A program made the position numbers and the translations under genes. From Paraburkholderia edwinii (GTDB lineage: Bacteria > Pseudomonadota > Gammaproteobacteria > Burkholderiales > Burkholderiaceae): DNA of 64,000 nucleotides. This document shows, piece after piece, positions 46,406 through 57,926 of this stretch. Positions within the stretch are counted from its first letter, which is position 1, and each line of letters starts with the position of its first letter. The stretch spans positions 3,100,001 through 3,164,000 of the forward strand of contig NZ_CP080095.1 of assembly GCF_019428685.1 (NCBI RefSeq), read 5' to 3'. Below the pieces are notes generated by a model. That model saw only the letters and a program-made list of their open reading frames with translations, was not told the origin of the DNA and did not search any database.

Positions 46406-46702
46406 ATGAAGAAATCCCTCCTCGTAGCATCTCTGTTGGCGGCTATGGCACTTGCTGCATGCAGCAAGAGCAGCGACCAAGCTGCTGCCCCGGCTAGCGA
46501 CTCGGCTGCTGCATCGGCTCCGGCCGCTGCTGCTTCGGACGCTGGCGCTGCCGCTTCGGATTCGGCTGCTGCCGCTTCGGGCGCTGCTGCTGCTGCGAGC
46601 GACGCTGCTGCTTCGGCTTCGGCTGCTGCTTCGGACGCAGGCGCTGCCGCTTCGGACGCTGCTGCTTCGGCTGCAGCTCCGGCTTCGGGCGCAAGCCAGT
46701 AA
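46406..46702 (+). CDS. Small Ala/Ser/Asp low-complexity lipoprotein
   Basis: 98 residues. Lipoprotein signal M-K-K-S-L-L-V-A-S-L-L-A-A-M-A-L-A-A-C with lipobox Cys19, then K-S-S-D-Q and about 75 residues made almost only of Ala, Ser, Asp, Gly and Pro, arranged as repeats of A-S-D-A-G-A-A-A-S-D. No +2 Asp, so outer-membrane sorting would be expected. AAAGGA at 46394-46399 supports the ATG. Composition suggests an extended envelope spacer, like other Burkholderia low-complexity lipoproteins; function unknown. A strong terminator follows. Confidence 0.85.
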   Translation: MKKSLLVASLLAAMALAACSKSSDQAAAPASDSAAASAPAAAASDAGAAASDSAAAASGAAAAASDAAASASAAASDAGAAASDAAASAAAPASGASQ

Positions 46703-46779
46703 GCTGTAGCGAAGGGTCGCCGGAAGGCGACCGTGTGGGCAAGCCGCACGGTTCAGCCCCACAGAAGGCGAACAGTCGA

Positions 46780-46808
46780 AACGCCACGGATTATCTCCGT
46801 GGCGTTTT
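46780..46808 (+). terminator. Intrinsic terminator
   Basis: AACGCCACGGA (46780-46790) / TCCGTGGCGTT (46796-46806), eleven pairs with a 5-nt loop, then TTT. Confidence 0.9.
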
Positions 46809-47016
46809 GCTTTTCAGGGGCTGGTTTGAGCCGCGTTCAAGGCTGTTTTGAACGGGCTTTATGTGCTCATTGAATCGATCTCAGTGAGTTGCGCTCATCA
46901 AGTCGCGCTCATTGAGTTCCGAATCGAGTCGCGCATCAGGTCTTCAATGAGCGGCGCTCATCGCTTCAATCACTCACGCGCCGCATACGAATGCATGCCG
47001 GGATGCACGCGGCATA
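46809..47016. other. Intergenic tail with degenerate repeats
   Basis: Part of the 314-bp gap between the lipoprotein gene and the helicase stop. It has several scattered copies of GCGCTCAT and of ATTGAGTT/AGTGAGTT-like words (46865-46960) and no gene. Confidence 0.5.
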
Positions 47017-49383
47017 TTAAACGCCAGGCGTTCGATCGGCGAAAAACTCGCGCACCACATCGATCTCGCGTGTGCGCCTGAATGGCGGCAGGCTCTGCCA
47101 GATCCGCCGGCCATACGGCTTGTCGACCAGACGCGTATCGCAGATCATCAGCACGCCGCGATCGGTCTCCGCGCGAATCAGGCGCCCTGCGCCCTGCTTC
47201 AATGTGATGACCGCCTGCGGCAACTGGTGCACCGCGAACGGACTCAGCCCCTTCTTCGTCAATGCATCGAGACGTGCGGACAGCACAGGGTCGTCGGGCG
47301 GCGCGAACGGCAGCTTGTCGATCACGACAAGCGATAGCGCATCACCGCGCACATCGACGCCTTCCCAGAAGCTCTGACTGCCGACCAGAATCGCATTGCC
47401 ATACGCGCGAAAACGTTCGAGCAGTTCGGTGCGGCTTGCATCGCCCTGCACGAGCAAAGGCATATTCCAGCCGCGCGATTCGATCGTATCGCGCAGCTTC
47501 GTCGCGATCCGGTCGACCGCGCGCAGCGTCGTGCATAGCATGAATACACCGCCGCCCGATGCTTCGATGGCCGGCAGCGCAGCATCGAATACCGCATCGG
47601 TGAAGACTGGCGACGATGGCTGCGGCAAATTGCGCGGCACATACATCAAGCCTTGTGTTTCGTAATCGAACGGGCTCGGCAAGGTCATCGAGCGGCGCGC
47701 GTTCAGACCCATCTGCGCGGCGTAATGCGTAAAGTCGCCGCGCACCGACAGCGTCGCCGACGTGAACACCCAGGCGCGCGGCACGCCGGCGCGCTGCTTC
47801 GCGAAAATCGGCGCAACCGAGAGCGGCGTCTCGTGCAACTGCACGGTGTGCGAGAACACTTCGATCCAGCGCACTTTTTCGTTCGAATCGGCTTGTGCTT
47901 GTGCGGCCTGCGCGCCATTGCCGCCGGCATCGCGCGAGGCGGGCTCGGGCGCTTCAGGCGAGGCGGTCGAGGTCCATCCGGCGAGCAGATCCTGCAACTC
48001 GCGCGCGCGCCGCACACACGCACCGATCGACTCGGCACGTTCCGCCTGGCCCGCCAACGCGGTCGTCAACGCATCGAGTTCGACTTCCACCGCATCGAGC
48101 GCGGCAAAGAGCGGATGGTCGTCGGACAGTTGGCTCACCGACAGACGCAGCGAATCTTCCTTGAACGTGAGCCGTACATCGCGCGTGGCGCGTTCGAGCG
48201 CCGCACCGAGCTTCACCCAGTCGACTGCATCGCGTGCATTCGAGAGGCCTTCCGCGACCGAATCGCGCGCGAGTTCGAGCAATTGCGCGGTCGACAAGGT
48301 CTCGCCGAAAAAGAGCGTTGCCGTTTCGGGCAGCTGATGCGCTTCGTCGAAGACGATCGTATTCGCGGTCGGCAGCAGCTCGGCCATGCCGGTGTCGCGC
48401 AGCATGATGTCGGCAAAAAACAGATGGTGATTGACGACGACGAGATCGGCCTGTTGCGCTTCGCGGCGCGCCTGCATGACAAAGCATTCCTTGTAATGCG
48501 GACACTCCTGGCCAAGACAGTTATCGCGCGTCGACGTCACCATCGACCATACCGCGGCGGTCTCGGGCACACTCGCGAGCTCGGCCTTGTCGCCGGTGCG
48601 CGTGATCTTCGCGAAACGCACGATCTCCTGCAGATACGACGTCTCCTGACGCGACGGCAGGCGACCATTGTCGGCCGTGCGCTGCAGATAGTAGTGGCAC
48701 AGATAGTTCGCGCGGCCCTTGAGCATCGCAACCGATACCGGCACCGCGAGCGCATCGCGCACGGTCGGAATATCGCGTTGGAAGAGCTGGTCCTGCAGGT
48801 GCTTGGTGCCGGTCGAGACGATGACCTTGCCGCCCCACAGCATCGCCGGCACGAGATACGCATAGGTCTTGCCGGTGCCGGTGCCCGCTTCGACGATCAG
48901 CGTGTTTTCGCCGGTGTCTTCGGTCTTCGCGTCGGCGTCTGCGGTGGCAGCGCCGACGTCTTGCGCGCCCCGCTGCTGAGCCGACGACGAACCGGACGAC
49001 TGCAAGCGCCGCGCAGGCCGCTGCTGCACGTCGAACATCGCGGGCTCAGGCATGGCGCGCCCCGATGCTTCGAGCGCCGCCGCCACCGCGCGTGCCATTT
49101 CGATTTGCGAGGCACGCGACCGGTAACCGTCGATCTGTCGTGCGAGCAGGCCGTCGGCGGCGAAGATATCGTTGAGTTCGGCGGCGCGCCGAGGCGTTAG
49201 CGAAGACGCGAGTGCGGTGCCCGCGGCATTGCGGTCGGCACGCGCGGCATCTTTGGCGTTCGCGCCTGACGCCGCATGGGCGGGTTCAGGAGCAGGCCCA
49301 TTATCAGGCCCATGAGCGGCCCCATCCGCCGTGCTGCGGGACGAAGAATCGAGTGGTGCATTCAAGGCAAGCGGTTCCTGCAA
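47017..49383 (-). CDS. DinG/XPD-family ATP-dependent DNA helicase
   Basis: 788 residues. Superfamily 2 helicase of the Rad3/XPD type: Walker A V-E-A-G-T-G-T-G-K-T, four iron-sulfur-type cysteines (D-N-C-L-G-Q-E-C-P-H-Y-K-E-C plus the upstream Cys of N-Y-L-C), D-E-A-H, and C-terminal motif Q-G-A-G-R-L-I-R. Homologous to DinG/YoaA, which unwind D-loops, R-loops or stalled forks. The first ~65 residues are Ala-rich and disordered and the apparent start is TTG at 49383 without a good ribosome-binding site, so the true start may be downstream, nearer L-N-D-I-F-A-A-D-G-L. Confidence 0.9.
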   Translation of the reverse strand: MQEPLALNAPLDSSSRSTADGAAHGPDNGPAPEPAHAASGANAKDAARADRNAAGTALASSLTPRRAAELNDIFAADGLLARQIDGYRSRASQIEMARAVAAALEASGRAMPEPAMFDVQQRPARRLQSSGSSSAQQRGAQDVGAATADADAKTEDTGENTLIVEAGTGTGKTYAYLVPAMLWGGKVIVSTGTKHLQDQLFQRDIPTVRDALAVPVSVAMLKGRANYLCHYYLQRTADNGRLPSRQETSYLQEIVRFAKITRTGDKAELASVPETAAVWSMVTSTRDNCLGQECPHYKECFVMQARREAQQADLVVVNHHLFFADIMLRDTGMAELLPTANTIVFDEAHQLPETATLFFGETLSTAQLLELARDSVAEGLSNARDAVDWVKLGAALERATRDVRLTFKEDSLRLSVSQLSDDHPLFAALDAVEVELDALTTALAGQAERAESIGACVRRARELQDLLAGWTSTASPEAPEPASRDAGGNGAQAAQAQADSNEKVRWIEVFSHTVQLHETPLSVAPIFAKQRAGVPRAWVFTSATLSVRGDFTHYAAQMGLNARRSMTLPSPFDYETQGLMYVPRNLPQPSSPVFTDAVFDAALPAIEASGGGVFMLCTTLRAVDRIATKLRDTIESRGWNMPLLVQGDASRTELLERFRAYGNAILVGSQSFWEGVDVRGDALSLVVIDKLPFAPPDDPVLSARLDALTKKGLSPFAVHQLPQAVITLKQGAGRLIRAETDRGVLMICDTRLVDKPYGRRIWQSLPPFRRTREIDVVREFFADRTPGV

Positions 49384-49441
49384 ATTCGGGCGAGAGCGTC
49401 GCGAAAGCGTGGTCGACCCGGGCGCCTGCCAGGTTCCGCAC

Positions 49442-49654
49442 TCAGCTCTGCGCGTCCGGTTCGAGCTGCAATTGCAGCAGGATGATGGTGTCTTTCAGCT
49501 TGAGCTTGCGTTTTTTCAGGCGCTGCAGCGCGAGGTCGTCGACGCCGGGCTCTTCCGACATCCGGTCGATCAGCCGATCAAGCCCACTATGCTCCGATTC
49601 CAGTTGCAGAATGCGGTCGCGAAGTGTTTCTGCGTTGACGTGATGAGCGCGCAT
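49442..49654 (-). CDS. YdcH-type DUF465 family protein
   Basis: 70 residues, almost wholly helical: L-R-D-R-I-L-Q-L-E-S-E-H-S-G-L-D-R-L-I-D then L-K-K-R-K-L-K-L-K-D. These are the two antiparallel helices and the L-K-(K/R)-x-K-L-x-L-K-D signature of DUF465/YdcH; no function is established. AGGAGG seven to twelve bases before the ATG at 49654 fixes the start. It sits 58 bp upstream of the helicase on the same strand. Confidence 0.87.
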   Translation of the reverse strand: MRAHHVNAETLRDRILQLESEHSGLDRLIDRMSEEPGVDDLALQRLKKRKLKLKDTIILLQLQLEPDAQS

Positions 49655-49843
49655 GCTCGCCTCCTCTCCAGAATGGGCGAAGCGCACGCGGCTTCCCGAA
49701 CTTCGGCGGCGTTTCCGGCGATCGAGGCGCCGGCGCATCTGCCGAGGTTGCCGAGTTTGCCACTGTCGCGCGCGTCCCGCTCGAGGTTGCTGTCCGGCCT
49801 GAAACGCATTACTGCTGTCGCTGCTACGGTCTACGATCTACGG

Positions 49844-50932
49844 CTATTGCTGTTGCTGCTGTTTTTGCTGTTGTTCGAGCTGCTGTTGCTGCTTGAGCTG
49901 GTCCTGCTGCTTCTGCTGCGCTTTTTCCGCCGCCTGCTGCTGGCGGGCTTCAACATCTTTCTTGTGCTGCGCGGCGTCGACCTGCTTCTGCTGGAAGCGC
50001 TGCTGCTTTTCGGTACGTTCCTGCGCCTTCTGCGCGGCCTGCCGATGCGCCTCGTCGAGCTGACGCTGGAAGTCCGCCTGCTTCTGATCGTACGCCTTCT
50101 GATTGGCCGCCGCCTGCGTCGGGCTGATGCCGCGCTGCGCCTGATCGATCGCATGCTGGCGCTGTTTCTGCTCGTAGGCCTGCTCGTTGGCCGTACGCTG
50201 CGGCGCTTCGGACTGGCGCTGCGCCTCGTCGAGCGCATGCTGGCGCTGCTTGTCTTCGAAGGCTTGCTGGTTGCGCGCGTCCTGCGCGGCGCGCTGCGGC
50301 GCATTCGCGTCGTCCTGCGCCTGTTTGAGCGCCTGCTGCTGGTCACGCTGACGGGCGTGCTCGGCGCGCTTTTCGTCGTCGAGCGAAAGCTGCTGGCTGC
50401 GAATGTCGGCCTGGATCGCGCGCATCTTGTCGCGCGCCTTGTTCACGCAATGATTGACGAAGAACGTGTCGTAGCAGTTGTGCCGCTCGACCGCGAACTG
50501 GTAGTTGTTTTCCGCACTGCGATCGTCGAGCTCTTTCTGGCGCGCCGCGAATGCCTGGTCCGCGGGCGAAACCTGCGTCGCGTCGGCTGCGTCGGCGGCA
50601 TCAGCCGCATCCGCGCCCTGCCCGGCATCGACACTGCCGGACGCTGCACCCGCTACACCCGACCCGACCTGCGCCGGCTCCTGCGCGTGGGCAGGCAACG
50701 GCAAGGCAAGCGCCACATGGAGCGCGCATGCCGCGATCACGCCCGCGCGGCAAGCACGCTTGACGGCAGCCGGCGCACGGTTCGAAAGACCTGACGCAGA
50801 CGGGGCGCGAAACCACGAGGCGAAAACCCGCGCGAACGACGTCGACACGAACGACGGTGACAGAGCGGTCGGCACACGCGCGAAGCGAGGAAAACGGAAG
50901 GTGAGCAACGTCGTAGATGGGCAACGGAACAT
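49844..50932 (-). CDS. Exported Gln-rich coiled-coil repeat protein
   Basis: About 362 residues. A basic ~55-residue N-region precedes a hydrophobic signal (A-C-R-A-G-V-I-A-A-C-A-L-H-V-A-L-A, ending A-H-A near 83), so the true start may be later, although no closer ATG exists. Then come an Ala/Asp repeat (D-A-A-D-A-A-D-A), a conserved-looking block with two cysteines (H-N-C-Y-D-T-F-F-V-N-H-C-V-N-K-A), and ~210 residues of Gln/Ala/Lys/Arg heptad-like sequence with three ~28-residue repeats (N-Q-(Q/K)-A-(F/Y)-x-x-K-Q). It ends in near-homopolymeric Gln. Predicted periplasmic coiled coil; function unknown. Confidence 0.78.
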   Translation of the reverse strand: MFRCPSTTLLTFRFPRFARVPTALSPSFVSTSFARVFASWFRAPSASGLSNRAPAAVKRACRAGVIAACALHVALALPLPAHAQEPAQVGSGVAGAASGSVDAGQGADAADAADAADATQVSPADQAFAARQKELDDRSAENNYQFAVERHNCYDTFFVNHCVNKARDKMRAIQADIRSQQLSLDDEKRAEHARQRDQQQALKQAQDDANAPQRAAQDARNQQAFEDKQRQHALDEAQRQSEAPQRTANEQAYEQKQRQHAIDQAQRGISPTQAAANQKAYDQKQADFQRQLDEAHRQAAQKAQERTEKQQRFQQKQVDAAQHKKDVEARQQQAAEKAQQKQQDQLKQQQQLEQQQKQQQQQ

Positions 50933-51075
50933 GCCCGAAATTCTAACATCCTGAGCTTGAGCGGCCCGGCATTTATGGCAAAATGCCCCGCTGCTTCATC
51001 GCGTTTTAGCCAGTTTCGCCCTGCTCTACCGGCAGTCTCAGCAACCCCGGCCGCCGCGCGCCAAAGGAACCGAAA

Positions 51076-51116
51076 GGACAACCCAACGGGACAAACCCGA
51101 CGGGACAAACCCAACG
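51076..51116. repeat. 13/14-bp tandem repeat, three copies
   Basis: GGACAACCCAACG, GGACAAACCCGACG and GGACAAACCCAACG follow each other in the tex leader, ending about 60 bp before the start codon. Confidence 0.85.
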
Positions 51117-51177
51117 GTACATTCCGCAGCGCGCCACCACGCGGCCCAGATCGATCCGGCACGAACATCAAGCTCTT

Positions 51178-53547
51178 ATGACGGAAACCGTAGCACTCAA
51201 GATCGTCCAGCGCATTGCCACCGAACTGTCTGTCCAGCCTCGCCAGGTTGCAGCGGCAGTGCAACTCCTCGATGAAGGTTCGACCGTTCCGTTTATCGCC
51301 CGATACCGGAAGGAAGTCACCGGCAATCTCGACGATACGCAACTGCGCAATCTCGAAGAACGTCTGCTCTACCTGCGCGAACTCGAAGACCGGCGCGCGG
51401 CCATCATCGCGAGCATCGACGAGCAAGGCAAGCTCACCGACGAGCTGCGCACGGCCATCGAGGCCGCCGACAGCAAACAGGTGCTCGAAGACCTTTATCT
51501 GCCTTACAAGCCGAAGCGCCGCACGCGTGCGCAGATCGCGCGCGAAGCCGGTCTCGAGCCGCTCGCACAGGCGCTGCTCGCCAATCCGCTGCTCGATCCG
51601 CAAAGCGAAGCCGCACAGTATGTGAACGCCGAGAAGGGCGTCGCCGACGTGAAGGCGGCGCTCGACGGCGCGCGCGATATCCTCTCCGAACAGTTCGGCG
51701 AAACCGCGGACCTGCTCGGCAAGCTGCGCGATTACCTGTTTAACCAGGGTGTCGTGTCGTCGTCGGTGATCGAGGGCAAGGAAGGCGAGGAAGGCGAGAA
51801 ATTCCGCGATTATTACGACTACGCCGAAACGATCAAGACCGTGCCGTCGCATCGCGCGCTGGCCCTCTTCCGCGGCCGCAACGCAGGCGTGCTGCTCGTG
51901 AAGCTGGGTCTGGGCGAAGAACTCGACGCCCAGGTGCCGCATCCGGGTGAAGCGATGATCGCGCGCCACTTCGGTATCGCGAACCAGGCGCGCCCGGCCG
52001 ACAAGTGGCTCTCCGATGTCTGCCGCTGGTGCTGGCGCGTGAAGGTGCAGCCGCATATTGAAAACGAGCTGCTCACGAACCTGCGCGAAGAAGCCGAGCA
52101 CGAGGCGATTCGCGTGTTCGCACGCAATCTGAAAGACCTGCTGCTCGCCGCGCCGGCCGGCCCGAAGGCCGTGATCGGCCTCGACCCGGGCCTGCGCACC
52201 GGCGTGAAAGTGGCGGTCGTCGATCGCACGGGCAAGGTGCTGGCCACCGATACGATCTACCCGCACGAGCCGCGCCGCGACTGGGACGGCTCGCTTGCGA
52301 AGCTCGCGCGGATTGCCGCGCAGACCCAGGCTGAGCTGATCAGCATCGGTAACGGCACCGCGTCGCGCGAAACGGACAAGCTCGCCAGCGAGCTGATCGC
52401 GCGCCATCCGGAACTCAAGCTGCAGAAAATCGTGGTATCCGAAGCCGGTGCGTCGGTTTATTCGGCATCCGAACTGGCGGCCAAGGAATTCCCGGAACTC
52501 GATGTGTCGTTGCGTGGCGCGGTGTCGATTGCGCGGCGCCTGCAAGATCCGCTTGCGGAACTGGTGAAGATCGAGCCGAAGGCGATCGGCGTCGGCCAGT
52601 ATCAGCACGACGTAAACCAGCGCGAACTCGCGCGCTCGCTTGACGCGGTCGTCGAAGATTGCGTGAACGCGGTCGGCGTCGACGCGAACACGGCGTCGGT
52701 GGCGCTGCTCGCGCGCGTGTCGGGGCTCAATTCGACGCTCGCGCGCAATATCGTCGATTATCGCGATGCGAACGGTCCATTCCCCTCGCGCGAGCATCTG
52801 CGCAAGGTGCCGCGTCTCGGCGACAAGACGTTCGAGCAGGCCGCGGGCTTTTTGCGCATCAACGGCGGCGAGAACCCGCTCGACCGTTCGTCGGTACACC
52901 CGGAAGCGTATCCGCTCGTCGAGCGCATGCTCGCGAAAATCAGCAAGCAGGTCGGCGAGGTGCTTGGTAATCGCGAGGCGCTGTCGCGGCTCGCGCCGAC
53001 CGAGTTCGTCGATGAGCGCTTTGGCCTGCCGACCGTGCGCGACATTCTTTCGGAGCTCGAAAAGCCGGGCCGCGATCCGCGCCCCGAGTTCAAGACCGCG
53101 ACGTTCCGCGAAGGCGTCGAAAAGATCTCCGATCTGTCGCCGGGTATGGTGCTCGAAGGCGTCGTCACGAACGTCGCGGCATTCGGCGCGTTTATCGATG
53201 TCGGCGTGCATCAGGACGGTCTCGTGCACGTATCCGCGATGTCGACGAAGTTCATCAAGGACCCGCACGAGGTGGTGAAGGCCGGTCAGATCGTCAAGGT
53301 CAAGGTGCTCGAGGTCGATGTGAAGCGACAGCGCATTTCGCTGACGATGCGTCTGGACGATGACTTCGCGGCGGGCAGCAGCGGTAACGCAGGCGCGCGT
53401 GGCAATAGCGGTAGCGCGCAAGGCGACCGTGGCGGCGCGGGCCGCTCAGGCGGCTCCGGCGGCGGTGCACGCGGGCCGCAGCGTTCGCGTGACCCGGAAC
53501 CGGTTAACGCGATGGCCGCCGCGTTCGCCAAGCTCAAGCAGCGTTAA
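51178..53547 (+). CDS. tex: Tex family RNA-binding transcription accessory protein
   Basis: 789 residues. N-terminal helical Tex domain ([12 protein letters not shown]), YqgF-like RNase H fold ([12 protein letters not shown]), helix-hairpin-helix repeats, and a C-terminal S1 domain ([19 protein letters not shown]). Tex binds nucleic acid and influences expression of virulence genes in Bordetella and pneumococcus. After S1 there is a Gly/Arg/Ser-rich stretch (about residues 730-770) before a short terminal helix ([10 protein letters not shown]). Confidence 0.95.
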   Translation: MTETVALKIVQRIATELSVQPRQVAAAVQLLDEGSTVPFIARYRKEVTGNLDDTQLRNLEERLLYLRELEDRRAAIIASIDEQGKLTDELRTAIEAADSKQVLEDLYLPYKPKRRTRAQIAREAGLEPLAQALLANPLLDPQSEAAQYVNAEKGVADVKAALDGARDILSEQFGETADLLGKLRDYLFNQGVVSSSVIEGKEGEEGEKFRDYYDYAETIKTVPSHRALALFRGRNAGVLLVKLGLGEELDAQVPHPGEAMIARHFGIANQARPADKWLSDVCRWCWRVKVQPHIENELLTNLREEAEHEAIRVFARNLKDLLLAAPAGPKAVIGLDPGLRTGVKVAVVDRTGKVLATDTIYPHEPRRDWDGSLAKLARIAAQTQAELISIGNGTASRETDKLASELIARHPELKLQKIVVSEAGASVYSASELAAKEFPELDVSLRGAVSIARRLQDPLAELVKIEPKAIGVGQYQHDVNQRELARSLDAVVEDCVNAVGVDANTASVALLARVSGLNSTLARNIVDYRDANGPFPSREHLRKVPRLGDKTFEQAAGFLRINGGENPLDRSSVHPEAYPLVERMLAKISKQVGEVLGNREALSRLAPTEFVDERFGLPTVRDILSELEKPGRDPRPEFKTATFREGVEKISDLSPGMVLEGVVTNVAAFGAFIDVGVHQDGLVHVSAMSTKFIKDPHEVVKAGQIVKVKVLEVDVKRQRISLTMRLDDDFAAGSSGNAGARGNSGSAQGDRGGAGRSGGSGGGARGPQRSRDPEPVNAMAAAFAKLKQR

Positions 53548-53593
53548 GCGTGGCGCTGCCTCGGCGGCGCAGGCGGCAGGCAGCAGCCAACAA

Positions 53594-53626
53594 AAAAGCC
53601 CATGCAGAAGTTCTGCATGGGCTTTT
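53594..53626. terminator. Bidirectional intrinsic terminator
   Basis: AAAAGCCCATGCAG (53594-53607) / CTGCATGGGCTTTT (53613-53626), fourteen pairs, loop of five. It separates convergent tex and kup. Confidence 0.92.
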
Positions 53627-53700
53627 GCTTTTTATCGACCTCTCGGGCTGCGATTCAACGCGCGCGCAACACGCACACCGCGCCGTGCCGCGCGCCATCT

Positions 53701-55587
53701 TCAGATCTCGATCTTCGTCCCCAGCTCAACGACGCGATTCGCGGGAATGCTAAAGAAGTCGGTCGGCTTCGCCGCATTCTGATGCATCCACGCGAACACG
53801 CGCTCGCGCCACACCGACATCCCCGGCAATTGCGTCGGCACCACCGTTTCTCGCGCAAGGAAGAACGACGTATCCATCAGCTCGAACGTCATATCGTTCG
53901 TACGCCCGACCGCTTCGAGCACCGCCTTCACATCAGGCGTTTCGTTAAAACCGTACACGGCCTTCACAAGAAAGAGCCCGTCACTGACATCCTTGACCGT
54001 CAACCGGTCGGTTTCTTCGACATACGGAATATCGCGCGTGACGAAGGTCAGGAAGATCGTGCGCTCGTGCAGCACCTTGTTGTGCTTCAGGTTATGCAGC
54101 AGGCTCACCGGCACGAGCGTCGAATTGCCGGTCAGATAGATCGCCGTGCCCGACACGCGATGCGGCGGGTGCGCGAGCAGCCCCTGCACGAACGGCATCA
54201 GCGGAATACCGTCGGCGGCCGTGCGCTCCTTGACGATCATCCGGCCTTTGAACCACGTCATCAGCAGGAAGAACAGCATTGCGCCGATGCCAAGCGGCAG
54301 CCAGCCGCCATCGGCCACTTTCAGCAGGTTCGCGCCGAAGAAACCAAGGTCCACAATCAACAACCCGCTGATAATCAGCGCGACAATCAGCTTGTTCCAG
54401 TTCCACACCTTCACCATCACGACGCACGCGAGGAGGGTGGTGATCACCATCGTCGCGGTCACGGCGATGCCGTACGCAGCGGCAAGGTTATCGGAGCTCT
54501 TGAAGCCGATCACGATGCACAGGATGATGAAAAGCAGCATCCAGTTGACGACCGGCACGTAGATCTGCCCGATCGCCAGTTCCGACGTATGCAAAATCTT
54601 CATGCGCGGCACATAGCCGAGCTGGATCGCCTGGCTCGTCAGCGAATAGGCGCCCGAGATGACCGCCTGCGACGCGATCACGGTCGCGACGGTGGAGAGC
54701 ACCACGAGCGGCAGCAAGGCCCATTCGGGTGCGAGCAGATAGAACGGATTTTCGATCGCTTTCGGATCGTGCATCAGCAGCGCGCCCTGCCCGAAATAGT
54801 TGAGCACGAGCGACGGCATCACGAGCACATACCAGGCCACGCGAATCGGCTTTGCGCCGAAGTGGCCCATATCCGCATAGAGCGCTTCGGCGCCGGTCAG
54901 CACGAGCACGACCGAACCAAGCACGACATACGCCTGCAGCAGATGCGCGGACATGAACGTCACTGCGTAGTAGGGATTGAGCGCGGCGATCACTTCGGGC
55001 GACTGCAGAATGTGCGACAGCCCGAGCACCGCAAGTGTAACGAACCACAGCACCATGATCGGTCCGAACAGGCGCCCTACCGCCGCCGTGCCGTGCCGCT
55101 GAATCCAGAACAGCAGCAACAGGATGACCATCGTCAGCGGCAATACCAGATGCGCGAGCTTCGGAGCGGCAATCTCGAGACCTTCGACTGCTGACATCAC
55201 CGAGATGGCCGGTGTGATGACCGCGTCGCCGTAGAACATGCATGCGCCAAAAATGCCGAGCATCGTAATGAGCCCCGCCGCTTTGGTACGTGCATCGAAT
55301 GAACGCAACGCCAGCGCCATCAACGCGAGCACGCCGCCTTCGCCGTTGTTCGACGCGCGCATCACGAACAGCACGTACTTGACGCTCACGACCACGACGA
55401 TCGCCCAGAACAGCAGCGAAATCACGCCGAGGATTGAATCTTGAGTAAGGGGAATGCCATGCGACGGGCTGAACGCTTCTTTCAGCGCATATAGCGGGCT
55501 GGTGCCGATGTCTCCGAACACGACCCCGATCGCAGCGATCGCGAGCGCGGGCATGGGTTGCCTCGGCGCGTGATGGTTGTCTGTCAT
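53701..55587 (-). CDS. kup: KUP-type potassium uptake protein
   Basis: 628 residues with about twelve membrane segments in the N-terminal ~430 residues and a soluble C-terminal domain. Family signatures [14 protein letters not shown] and [11 protein letters not shown] are present, with [15 protein letters not shown]. It is a proton-coupled potassium importer of the inner membrane. The ATG at 55587 starts M-T-D-N-H-H-A-P-R. Confidence 0.96.
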   Translation of the reverse strand: MTDNHHAPRQPMPALAIAAIGVVFGDIGTSPLYALKEAFSPSHGIPLTQDSILGVISLLFWAIVVVVSVKYVLFVMRASNNGEGGVLALMALALRSFDARTKAAGLITMLGIFGACMFYGDAVITPAISVMSAVEGLEIAAPKLAHLVLPLTMVILLLLFWIQRHGTAAVGRLFGPIMVLWFVTLAVLGLSHILQSPEVIAALNPYYAVTFMSAHLLQAYVVLGSVVLVLTGAEALYADMGHFGAKPIRVAWYVLVMPSLVLNYFGQGALLMHDPKAIENPFYLLAPEWALLPLVVLSTVATVIASQAVISGAYSLTSQAIQLGYVPRMKILHTSELAIGQIYVPVVNWMLLFIILCIVIGFKSSDNLAAAYGIAVTATMVITTLLACVVMVKVWNWNKLIVALIISGLLIVDLGFFGANLLKVADGGWLPLGIGAMLFFLLMTWFKGRMIVKERTAADGIPLMPFVQGLLAHPPHRVSGTAIYLTGNSTLVPVSLLHNLKHNKVLHERTIFLTFVTRDIPYVEETDRLTVKDVSDGLFLVKAVYGFNETPDVKAVLEAVGRTNDMTFELMDTSFFLARETVVPTQLPGMSVWRERVFAWMHQNAAKPTDFFSIPANRVVELGTKIEI

Positions 55588-55970
55588 AAGCGCGAAAAGA
55601 AGCCGTTCCTCGGAGGCAAAAATGAGCGGTATTCTAGCCTGCGCTCAAAAGCCAACCGTTCGGCATGTTGTGCAAACGCCACGTGAGTCTGGAACGTCCG
55701 AAGTTTAGCATCGCACTTTGGCGAAGTCTGCCGCGGGCATCGTCTTTTGAATGTTCTTGACATGCGTTCATGCATGAATGCCGCGTCACACGGTGCTTGC
55801 GCCCGGTTGCTTCATCAGCGTGCGTGATTCACGCATACAAAAACGGAGCCGCTATGGGCTCCGTTTGCTGTGCTTCGTTGCTTTCACTGCGCTGCTTTCG
55901 CTCGCGAAATGAGGCGACACGTTGCTGAACGACCGGGCGCACGACTTCACGTCGGGCCGTCATCGTTTCG
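55588..55970. other. Intergenic region kup / phosphoribosyltransferase
   Basis: 383 bp. It holds the kup upstream region (possible minus-strand -10 TAGAAT near 55632-55637) and the terminator at 55841-55866. No gene seen. Confidence 0.5.
55841..55866 (-). terminator. Intrinsic terminator of the purA operon
   Basis: AAACGGAGCC (55841-55850) / GGCTCCGTTT (55857-55866); on the minus strand followed by TTGTATG. Confidence 0.85.
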
Positions 55971-56546
55971 TCATGCGTCGTGCGGCGTGCCGCGCTTGAT
56001 CCACGCGCCGAGATTGTGCGGACGCACCGTGTCCCATTCTTCGAACGGCTGATGAATCCACGGGTTCGTCGGCAGGTGCTGCACGTGATAGTCGGGCTTG
56101 ACCTTCGAGCACGCCTTGTACCACAGCACCGCCGAGCGCACCGCCGTAATGGCCGGATAGCGGTCCTTCAGATGCTGCTGCACACGTGCCAGCGTGACGC
56201 CTGAGTCGACCAGATCGTCGACCAGCAGCACGTTGCCCGTCAGCTCACCACGCGTCATTGTGATGTACTGCGCAATATCGAGCTCGCCTTGATGCGTGCC
56301 GGCTGCTTCGCGATACGAACTGGTCGCGAGAATCGCGAGCGGCAGATCGTAAATGCGCGACAGCTGATCGCCGACCCGCAAGCCGCCGCGCGCGAGGCAC
56401 AGGATCTTGTCGAACTTCCAGCCCGATTCGTGCACCGCGAGCGCAAGCAGTTCGATGAGCCGGTGGTATTCGTCCCAGCCGACCCAAAGGTTCTTCTCGT
56501 CGTTGCGCGGGTCTTTCATCGCGATCATCGGTACACCTTCGACCAT
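55971..56546 (-). CDS. Phosphoribosyltransferase (xanthine/hypoxanthine type)
   Basis: 191 residues. Type I PRT fold with the PRPP-binding loop V-L-L-V-D-D-L-V-D-S-G-V-T-L and an early A-R-G-G-L motif. C-terminal hood residues W-Y-K-A-C-S-K-V-K-P-D-Y resemble bacterial Gpt/xanthine PRTs (I-H-Q-P-F-E-E-W). It would salvage a purine base with PRPP. The gene starts three bases after the purA stop, so it is probably translationally coupled and part of the purine operon. Exact base specificity cannot be read. Confidence 0.87.
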   Translation of the reverse strand: MVEGVPMIAMKDPRNDEKNLWVGWDEYHRLIELLALAVHESGWKFDKILCLARGGLRVGDQLSRIYDLPLAILATSSYREAAGTHQGELDIAQYITMTRGELTGNVLLVDDLVDSGVTLARVQQHLKDRYPAITAVRSAVLWYKACSKVKPDYHVQHLPTNPWIHQPFEEWDTVRPHNLGAWIKRGTPHDA

Positions 56547-56549
56547 CGA

Positions 56550-57926
<1,377 letters not shown>

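Noticed and set aside
47653..49200. Plus-strand frame antisense to the DinG-type helicase
   Set aside because: Mirror of a protein with complete helicase motifs; Arg-rich and featureless.
49331..50794. Leu/Arg-rich plus-strand frame antisense to the Gln-rich coiled-coil gene
   Set aside because: Poly-Leu arises from the complement of CAG/CAA codons; the minus-strand frame has a signal peptide and orderly repeats, so it is preferred, though not with certainty.
50737..53421. Long open frame (894 codons) antisense to tex
   Set aside because: Arg/Leu/Ala-rich shadow of a clear tex gene; no motifs, no ribosome-binding site; such frames are common in high-GC DNA.
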